A stretch of 22,740 bases of DNA, taken from the NCBI GenBank assembly GCA_010029175.1, contig RGNC01000010.1, forward strand, positions 1 to 22,740, given 5' to 3'. Source of the DNA: Synechococcaceae bacterium WB8_1B_136 (GTDB taxonomy: Bacteria > Cyanobacteriota > Cyanobacteriia > PCC-6307 > Cyanobiaceae). Within the stretch, counting starts at the first letter, position 1. Every line of letters begins with the position of its first letter. The notes below the pieces were generated by a model, which saw only the letters and a list, made by a program, of their open reading frames with translations, did not search any database and had not been told where the DNA came from. This document shows positions 14,757 through 22,740 of this stretch, one piece after another. A program made the translations under genes and the position numbers.

Positions 14757-14837
14757 TCAATGCTGGTCAGTGGTTTGGCGCTGATGCACCAGGTCCAGGG
14801 TGTCGTCGATCAGTTGAGCGGCCTGTTCGGAGGTCAT
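14757..14837 (-). pseudogene. Orphaned host 5' end of the small target gene
   Basis: The frame reads MTSEQAAQLIDDTLDLVHQR and then, past the 44-bp repeat, TTDQH after one Q before a stop (26 codons). Residues 6-20 are identical to the intact copy at 8050-8238. I infer that this is the original start of the host gene, with its own upstream region shared with the ferredoxin gene, cut from its body by the insertion. Joining it to the body beyond 8180 restores a continuous 62-residue frame. Confidence 0.75.
14779..14822. repeat. attR: right 44-bp direct repeat
   Basis: An exact copy of 8180-8223 in the same orientation. It lies about 180 bases upstream of the integrase gene, and GC-rich host sequence resumes immediately to its right. 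Confidence 0.85.
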
Positions 14838-14972
14838 GGCAACTGCTGTGGGTGGAGCCCGTTGTATCCAGGCTCTGCCGCAGCGGCTGTAGCGAGGGCA
14901 ACCCGGCTGCGCAGCGGATCCCAGCAGATTCTTTAAACATTGGCGAACAATCTGCCGGTAGTGCAGCAAACA

Positions 14973-14999
14973 TTGACAACTGGATCCTGGCGCTATGAA
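14973..14999 (+). promoter_or_regulatory. Possible ferredoxin promoter
   Basis: TTGACA at 14973-14978 and TATGAA at 14994-14999 are separated by 15 bases, shorter than ideal. A start near 15006 would leave a leader of about 25 bases before the ferredoxin ATG at 15031. The rest of 14838-15030 shows nothing I can name. Confidence 0.3.
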
Positions 15000-15030
15000 G
15001 GATGCACACCCCCTCCAACGCCCTGCGCCC

Positions 15031-15315
15031 ATGGCTTCCTTCTCGATCACCATCGAAGGTGGCTCCACCTTCAACTGCTCCGATGACACCTACATCCTGG
15101 ATGCGGCAGAGGAAGCCGGTGTTGATCTGCCCTATTCCTGCCGGGCTGGCGCCTGCAGCACCTGTGCTGGGAAGTTGCTGAAGGGTTCGGTGGACCAATC
15201 CGACCAATCGTTCCTGGATGACGAGCAACTGGCCCAGGGCTACGCGCTGCTCTGCGTGAGCTACCCCACCAGTGATTGCCTGATCCAGTCCGAGGTGGAG
15301 GGGGATCTGGTCTGA
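15031..15315 (+). CDS. petF: Plant-type [2Fe-2S] ferredoxin
   Basis: The 94-residue product is a soluble one-electron carrier of the photosynthetic ferredoxin type. It shows YSCRAGACSTCAG, giving cluster ligands C37, C42 and C45, and LLCVSYP with the fourth ligand C75, followed by the acidic C-terminus. The start is ATG at 15031 (MASFSITIEGG), which gives the family's usual length; the in-frame ATG at 14995 would add a 12-residue tail unlike the family. Whether it is the main photosystem I acceptor or a minor paralogue cannot be told. It lies just outside the right attachment site, divergent from the orphaned gene stub, and may share a transcript with the membrane-protein gene 25 bases downstream. 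Confidence 0.93.
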   Translation: MASFSITIEGGSTFNCSDDTYILDAAEEAGVDLPYSCRAGACSTCAGKLLKGSVDQSDQSFLDDEQLAQGYALLCVSYPTSDCLIQSEVEGDLV

Positions 15316-15454
15316 TGGCCGATCGTCCCCGGCAGCTGCGATGACAACACCATCGCCGCAACTGGAGCCACGGCGGGATCAGCAACGGCGAGCCCTGGGT
15401 GAGTCCACCCCGTTCATCGTGCTGATCCTGGTGGTTCTGGTGGCGCTGGGGATT

Positions 15455-18397
<2,943 letters not shown>

Positions 18398-18485
18398 CCA
18401 TCGTATGCAGCGGGCGACACAAACGCCCCGTCAGTGCGGGTTTGCGGTCCAAGCTGGGGCGAGCCTGCCCACCAGCTGCTCCGCC

Positions 18486-20048
18486 ATGGCCGCGTCCTCC
18501 ATGAACGGCCCGGTGCTGGCCCTGGAGCAGCTGCTGGTGCGTTACCCCGGCAGCAGCGAACCCACCCTCAATGGCCTCGACCTCCGCTTGAACCGGGGGG
18601 AGCGCCTGGCCCTGGTGGGGCCCTCCGGCTGCGGGAAAAGCACCGTGGCCAGGGCCGTGCTGCAACTGCTCCCCCAGGGAAGCCAGTGCAGTGGCGGGCT
18701 GCAACTGGCCGGCCAGGATCCGCGCCTGCTGCGCCGCCCGGCTCTGCGCCAGCTGCGGGGCGAGGCCGTGGGCCTGGTGTTTCAGGACCCGATGACCCGG
18801 CTCAACCCGCTGCTCACCATCGGGGAACACCTGGCCGACACCCTGGCCGAGCACCGGCCCCGCTGGCGGCGGCGCCAGCTGCGACGGCGGGCTGAGGAGC
18901 TGCTGGAGCGGGTGGGGATCCGCCCTGAGCGCTACGGCAGCTATCCCCACGAATTCAGCGGCGGCATGCGCCAGCGCCTGGCCATCGCCCTGGCCATGGC
19001 CCTGGAGCCACCCCTGGTGATCGCCGATGAACCCACCACCAGCCTGGATGTGGCGGTGGCCGGCCAGGTGATGGCCGAGCTGCACCAGCTGTGCGAGGAA
19101 TCCGGCAGTGCCCTGCTGCTGATCAGCCACGACCTGGCCATGGCGGGCCGCTGGTGCCAGCAGATCGCGGTGCTCGAGCGCGGCCGCCTGGTGGAGCAGG
19201 CCCCGGCCCGGCAACTGCTCAGCCAACCCCGTTCCGCCCTGGCCCAGCGGCTGGTGGGGGCCGCCCGTGCCCGCGAGGGCGGGCGCACCCCGGCGGCGCC
19301 GGCCGCTGCGCCGGTGCGGCAGCGCTGGCACCGGGCGGTGGATGGCGTGAGCCTGGAGCTGCGCCAGGGGGAAACCATCGGCGTGGTGGGGGCCTCCGGC
19401 TGCGGCAAGAGCACGCTCTGCCGCGCCCTGATGGGCCTGGCGCCTGTGCAGGGGGGCAGGGTGCTGCTGCAGGGCCAGAACCTGCTGGCGCTGAAGGGCA
19501 GGCCGCTGCGGCGCGCCCGACGCCGGATCCAGATGGTGTTCCAGGACCCCCTGGCCTGCCTCAACCCCGCCATGACGGTGGGCCAGGCCATCGCCGATCC
19601 GCTGCTGATCCATGGCCTGGCAAGCCGCGCGGCCGCGCGGACCCGCTCCCGGGCGCTGCTGGAGGCCGTGGGACTCAGCCCCCCGGAGGGCTTCGAAAAC
19701 CGTCTGCCGCGCCAGCTCTCGGGCGGCCAGCAACAGCGGGTGGCCATCGCCCGGGCCCTGGTGCTGGAGCCCCAGGTGCTCCTCTGCGATGAGAGCGTGA
19801 GCATGCTCGATGCCGAGGTGCAGGCGGAGGTGCTGGCGCTGCTGCGGGAGCTGCAGCAACGGCTGGGCCTGGGGCTGATCTTCGTGACCCACGACCTGGC
19901 GGTGGCCAGCGGCTTCTGCCAGCGGGTGATCGTGCTGGATGGGGGAAGGATCGTGGAGCAGGGGCCGGGTGATCTGCTGTTGCGCAATCCCCAGGCCCCA
20001 ATCACGCGCACACTGGTGGAGGCGTGCCCGCGCCTGCCCGCCGCCTGA
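18486..20048 (+). CDS. Fused double ATP-binding protein of a peptide/nickel-type ABC transporter
   Basis: The 520-residue product contains two complete ATPase domains in one chain, equivalent to DppD plus DppF. The first has GPSGCGKST, VFQDPMTRLNP, FSGGMRQRLAIA and LVIADEPTTSLD. The second has GASGCGKST, MVFQDPLACLNP, LSGGQQQRVAIA and VLLCDESVSMLD, where the usual DEP reads DES but the catalytic glutamate is kept. The linker (residues about 255-285) is rich in A, P and R. It would power uptake of peptides, nickel or similar solutes, but no permease or binding protein is nearby, so the substrate is unknown. The start is ATG at 18486; ATG at 18501 is as plausible. The gene diverges from relA and overlaps rluD by 47 bases at the 3' ends. 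Confidence 0.9.
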   Translation: MAASSMNGPVLALEQLLVRYPGSSEPTLNGLDLRLNRGERLALVGPSGCGKSTVARAVLQLLPQGSQCSGGLQLAGQDPRLLRRPALRQLRGEAVGLVFQDPMTRLNPLLTIGEHLADTLAEHRPRWRRRQLRRRAEELLERVGIRPERYGSYPHEFSGGMRQRLAIALAMALEPPLVIADEPTTSLDVAVAGQVMAELHQLCEESGSALLLISHDLAMAGRWCQQIAVLERGRLVEQAPARQLLSQPRSALAQRLVGAARAREGGRTPAAPAAAPVRQRWHRAVDGVSLELRQGETIGVVGASGCGKSTLCRALMGLAPVQGGRVLLQGQNLLALKGRPLRRARRRIQMVFQDPLACLNPAMTVGQAIADPLLIHGLASRAAARTRSRALLEAVGLSPPEGFENRLPRQLSGGQQQRVAIARALVLEPQVLLCDESVSMLDAEVQAEVLALLRELQQRLGLGLIFVTHDLAVASGFCQRVIVLDGGRIVEQGPGDLLLRNPQAPITRTLVEACPRLPAA

Positions 20049-20979
20049 GCAGGGCGAGCAGCTTCTCGAAAACCGGCGGCAGCGGCGCCTCGAACAACAT
20101 CCGCTCGCGCGTGATCGGGTGATCGAGCCCCAGCTGAAACGCGTGCAGGGCCTGGCCGCTCAGGGCCATCGGCAGCTTGCGGCAGCGGCTGTAGGTGGGA
20201 TCCCCCACGATCGGATGGCCCATGTGGGCGCAGTGGACGCGGATCTGGTGGGTGCGGCCGGTGTCGAGCTTGAAGCGCAGCAGGGCGTAATCCCCCAGGC
20301 GCTCCAGCAGAGTCCAGTGGGTGCAGGCATGGCGGCCGGACCCGTCGTGCACCACGGCGTATTTCTTGCGATCGGCGGGGTGGCGGCCGATGGCGCCGAT
20401 GATCGTGCCGTGATCCGCCTGGGGCGCTCCGTGCACCACCGCCAGGTATTCGCGGGAGGCGATGCGCTGCTGGATCTGCACCTGCAGCTTCACCAGGGCC
20501 TCTTGGCTCTTGGCCACCACGATGCACCCGGTGGTGTCCTTGTCGAGGCGGTGCACGATGCCGGGGCGCATCTCGCCGCCGATGCCGGGCAGATCGGGGC
20601 AGTGGTGCAACAGGCCGTTCACCAGGGTGCCGTCCTTGTTGCCCGGCGCCGGGTGCACCGTGAGGCCAGCGGGCTTGTTGAGCACGATCAGATGCGCGTC
20701 TTCAAAGAGCACATCCAGGGGGATCGCCTGGGGGATCAGGTAGGGCAGCGGTTCCGGTGGGGGCATCCACAGCTCCACCGTGTCGTTCTGGCGCAGGGGC
20801 GTCTTGGCGCGGCCGGTGACGCCGTTCACACGCACATAGCCGGCATCGATGAACTTCTGGATCCGGGCACGGCTCTGCTCCGGCCGCTGGGCCACCAGCC
20901 AGCGATCCAGCCGCATCGGCAGCGGCTTGGGATAGGTGAGCGTGAGCAGCTCGCCTTCGCCCTCGCCGAAGCCGCTCAC
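20002..20979 (-). CDS. rluD: RluA-family 23S rRNA pseudouridine synthase (RluD-like)
   Basis: The 325-residue product has an N-terminal S4 RNA-binding domain (MRLDRWLVAQRPEQSRARIQ, then YVRVNGVTGRAKTPLRQNDT). The catalytic domain follows, with VVLNKPAGLTVHP-like LNKPAGLTVHPAPGNKDGTL, GIVHRLDKDTTG holding the catalytic aspartate, REYLAVVHG, and LDTGRTHQIRVHCAHMGHPI near the end. These enzymes isomerise uridines in large-subunit rRNA. RluD is the closest by architecture, but the exact target positions cannot be read from sequence. The start overlaps the ylqF stop by four bases, so the two are translationally coupled. Confidence 0.92.
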   Translation of the reverse strand: MSGFGEGEGELLTLTYPKPLPMRLDRWLVAQRPEQSRARIQKFIDAGYVRVNGVTGRAKTPLRQNDTVELWMPPPEPLPYLIPQAIPLDVLFEDAHLIVLNKPAGLTVHPAPGNKDGTLVNGLLHHCPDLPGIGGEMRPGIVHRLDKDTTGCIVVAKSQEALVKLQVQIQQRIASREYLAVVHGAPQADHGTIIGAIGRHPADRKKYAVVHDGSGRHACTHWTLLERLGDYALLRFKLDTGRTHQIRVHCAHMGHPIVGDPTYSRCRKLPMALSGQALHAFQLGLDHPITRERMLFEAPLPPVFEKLLALLRRRAGAGTPPPVCA

Positions 20980-21974
20980 GGCAACTCCAGGGCGATCGGG
21001 CCGAGGATGCCGCGGCGGAAGTCGTCGAGCAGGCGCTGGGCCATCCGGGCCGTGTCTCCGCTGGTGTGACGGGCGGCGGCGGCCTCCAGCCAGGCGCTGG
21101 CATCGGGCCGGGACGCCCGCGCGGGGCTGACATCTCCAGCGTCTTCCGGATTCTGTACAAGCTGTACACCATTGGGGAGATCGCTCACAGCAGGCAGCCG
21201 CGGCCCCTCGCCGGCCGCCGTCAGAGCCGGCACGGCCAGCCCATAGCGGCGCTCCAGCAACCCGGCTGGCACCCCGGCGGCAGCCACCGCCTCCAGCTCT
21301 GCCAGCACCTGCACGAAGGCCTTGGCCACCGCTTCGCCGTCGTAGGCGGCCTGGCCGATGTCGTCGCAGAGGGCCAGGCGCAGGGCCGCCAGCTGATTGT
21401 CGAGCCGGGGCGGCAGCACCCCGGGGGCATCCAGCAGATCCAGGTCCTGGCCGAGGCGCACCCAGCGCAGGCTGCGGGTCACGCCGGCGCGACGGGCACT
21501 GTCCACCACCTTCTGGCGCACCAGGCGGTTGATCAGGGCCGACTTGCCCACGTTGGGGAACCCCAGCATCAACGCCCGCACCGGCCGGGGCTTCATGCCC
21601 CGGCCAGCCCGCCTGGCATTGAGCGCCTCTCCGGCACGAATGGCCGCCTGCTGCAGCTGCTTCACGCCGGTGCCGGCCTTGGCATCACACCACCAGGGGG
21701 TCTGGCCGCGGCTGCGGAACCAGGCATCCCACTGCTGGCGGGCCTCGGCGCTCACCATGTCGCGGCGGTTGATCACCAGCAGATGCTGCTTGCCCTGGAT
21801 CCAGCGCTGCAGGCGCGGATGGCCCGTGGACGTGGGGATGCGGGCATCGCGCACCTCGATCACCAGATCCACCTTGGCCAGGTTGTCGGTGAGGGAGCGC
21901 TCCGCCTTGGCGATGTGGCCCGGATACCACTGGATGGCGGGGGCGGCGCTGCTGAGCAGATCAGCCTCCATCAA
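20976..21974 (-). CDS. ylqF: Ribosome biogenesis GTPase YlqF/RbgA
   Basis: This is a circularly permuted GTPase that helps mature the 50S subunit. The 332-residue product starts with IQWYPGHIAKAERSL, diagnostic of the family. Its G motifs follow in permuted order: NRRD (G4, a variant of NKxD), then GFPNVGKSALINRL (G1), and DAPGVLPPR (G3). The C-terminal region of about 120 residues is helical and ends with a run on TARMAQRLLDDFRRGILG. The start is at 21974; a second Met follows at once. It overlaps usp upstream and rluD downstream by four bases each, forming a tight operon. Confidence 0.93.
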   Translation of the reverse strand: MMEADLLSSAAPAIQWYPGHIAKAERSLTDNLAKVDLVIEVRDARIPTSTGHPRLQRWIQGKQHLLVINRRDMVSAEARQQWDAWFRSRGQTPWWCDAKAGTGVKQLQQAAIRAGEALNARRAGRGMKPRPVRALMLGFPNVGKSALINRLVRQKVVDSARRAGVTRSLRWVRLGQDLDLLDAPGVLPPRLDNQLAALRLALCDDIGQAAYDGEAVAKAFVQVLAELEAVAAAGVPAGLLERRYGLAVPALTAAGEGPRLPAVSDLPNGVQLVQNPEDAGDVSPARASRPDASAWLEAAAARHTSGDTARMAQRLLDDFRRGILGPIALELP

Positions 21975-22348
21975 GGCACCACCAGCACGGGGCAGGGGGC
22001 CAGCTGAATCACCCGGGAGGCGGTGCTCGGGGGCTCATCGGCCTCCAGGCTGAGGCCGCGGGTGCCCATCACGATCACATCGGCATTGATCTCATCGGCC
22101 ACATCGCAGATCACGAAGGCGGGCTTGCCCTCCCGCTCCAGCACCTCGCACTCCATCCCCTGTTCCTGGAAGCGCTGGCGAGCCTGGTCCAGCAGCGCAG
22201 CCACCGCGGCGGGGTCGTCCTGGTCGGGCTCCACCACCGAGAGCAGCACCAGGCGGCTGTGGTGCTGTTGGGCCAGTTTCAAGGCGGTGGCAGCAGTTTC
22301 AGCAGCCTGACGGCTGCGGTCGATGGGGAAGAGAACGATCTCGAACAT
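21971..22348 (-). CDS. Universal stress protein (UspA) family
   Basis: The 125-residue single-domain product begins FEIVLFPIDRSRQAAETAAT and contains VLLSVVEPDQ, ADVIVMGTRGLS and a C-terminal APCPVLVVP, the classic Usp framework. The ATP-binding loop G-x2-G-x9-G(S/T) is only partly kept: GTRG is followed by LSLEADEPPSTAS, without the second glycine. It may therefore bind nucleotide poorly. Usp proteins are cytoplasmic stress factors with varied roles. It is the first gene of the usp-ylqF-rluD operon and diverges from pgk, with 110 bases between them. Confidence 0.9.
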   Translation of the reverse strand: MFEIVLFPIDRSRQAAETAATALKLAQQHHSRLVLLSVVEPDQDDPAAVAALLDQARQRFQEQGMECEVLEREGKPAFVICDVADEINADVIVMGTRGLSLEADEPPSTASRVIQLAPCPVLVVP

Positions 22349-22458
22349 GGCCGGCCGGCCGGTGCCTTCTCTGTCTAGCGCCAGTGTCCAACGCCAGGGG
22401 GATCGGATCCTCCCTTGACCGGCCCGCTAAATTCTCCCGACCCTTCTTTTGCGAAGCC

Positions 22459-22740
22459 GTGGCGAAGCGATCCCTGGCCAGCCTCTCCGCTGATTCCCTG
22501 CGCGACAAGCGCGTCCTGGTCCGGGTCGACTTCAACGTGCCCCTCGACGATGCGGGCGCCATCACCGATGACACCCGCATCCGCGCCGCCCTGCCCACCA
22601 TCAACGACCTCACCGGCAAGGGCGCCAAGGTGATCCTGGCGGCCCATTTCGGCCGTCCCAAGGGCCAGGTGAACGAGGCCATGCGCCTCACCCCCGTGGC
22701 CGCCCGCCTGAGCGAGCTGCTGGGCAAGGGCGTGGTGAAG
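22459..22740 (+). CDS. pgk: Phosphoglycerate kinase, N-terminal part
   Basis: Phosphoglycerate kinase transfers phosphate between 1,3-bisphosphoglycerate and ADP in glycolysis and, in reverse, in the Calvin cycle. The 94 residues present carry RVLVRVDFNVPLDD, the PGK signature, then TDDTRIRAALPTI and AHFGRPKG with substrate-binding residues. The gene runs off the window end. I choose GTG at 22459 because the product then starts AKRSLASLS after the first residue, in line with relatives. In the 110 bases upstream I see no clear promoter. Confidence 0.95.
   Translation, partial: MAKRSLASLSADSLRDKRVLVRVDFNVPLDDAGAITDDTRIRAALPTINDLTGKGAKVILAAHFGRPKGQVNEAMRLTPVAARLSELLGKGVVK

Larger units (their letters stand above)
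8180..14822. mobile_element. Integrative element with Rep-like module and RTX cargo
   Basis: The unit between matching points of the two 44-bp repeats is 6,599 bp. Base composition changes visibly: the flanks are very GC-rich while the interior, above all 11580-12230 and 12231-13320, has much more A and T. Contents from left to right are a replacement 5' end for the target gene, a large RTX/SBBP cargo gene, hairpin-rich non-coding DNA, a three-gene cassette with a HUH-like Rep, a consensus promoter, and a tyrosine recombinase pointing inwards from the right end. I see no phage structural, conjugation or partition genes. A phage satellite, an integrated small plasmid or a tycheposon-like island are all possible. 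Confidence 0.85.

Noticed and set aside
8180..14822. CRISPR array or insertion sequence as explanation of the repeats
   Set aside because: There are only two copies 6.6 kb apart, they are part of a coding sequence, and there is no DDE transposase or terminal inverted repeat.
8180..14822. Prophage
   Set aside because: No capsid, tail, terminase or lysis gene can be seen; a satellite remains possible but not shown.
14660..14837. tRNA gene at the attachment site
   Set aside because: No cloverleaf-like sequence or T-loop GTTCGA-type motif is found at either repeat; the target is a protein-coding gene.

Overview
The window is high-GC cyanobacterial chromosome of the picocyanobacterial Synechococcus/Cyanobium type. 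I infer this from the gene content and order: a DUF3285-type small protein, ybeY, dgkA, pabA/trpG, an aminotransferase, argS, nadC, mnmE, relA/spoT, a double-ATPase ABC protein, an RluD-type synthase, ylqF and pgk. The species is inferred, not proven.

Layout. Positions 1-2679 hold a plus-strand run: DUF3285 end, ybeY, dgkA, pabA and a metallo-beta-lactamase-like secreted protein that has lost its metal ligands. Positions 2713-8238 hold a minus-strand run: an aminotransferase, argS, nadC, mnmE and a 62-residue protein. Positions about 8180-14822 are a foreign insertion with visibly lower GC. Positions 14838-22740 return to the host: a [2Fe-2S] ferredoxin and a channel-like membrane protein (plus strand), relA/spoT (minus), a fused two-ATPase ABC protein (plus), rluD-ylqF-usp as an overlapping minus-strand operon, and the start of pgk.

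The main discovery candidate is the 6.6-kb insertion. A perfect 44-bp direct repeat (8180-8223 and 14779-14822) bounds it, and a tyrosine recombinase gene lies just inside the right end. The repeat is codons 6-20 of a small host gene. The element cut that gene and supplied a replacement, diverged 5' end, so an intact gene exists at the left junction and a 26-codon stub remains at the right. Inside are a large orphan cargo protein (eight SBBP beta-propeller repeats, a SwmB-like domain, RTX calcium repeats), about 850 bp of non-coding DNA packed with perfect and nested inverted repeats, and a three-gene cassette. The cassette encodes a short HUH-type Rep-like protein, a ribbon-helix-helix-like protein and a helical protein. 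A perfect consensus sigma-70 promoter then fires towards the 3' end of the integrase gene. Together this reads as an integrative element with a rolling-circle-type module.

A second theme is damage to housekeeping genes. The aminotransferase and argS each carry a short internal deletion that breaks the frame near the 3' end. The convergent channel-like gene and relA/spoT have both lost their stop codons at one junction near 16045. These may be real lesions or assembly artefacts; reads are needed to decide.
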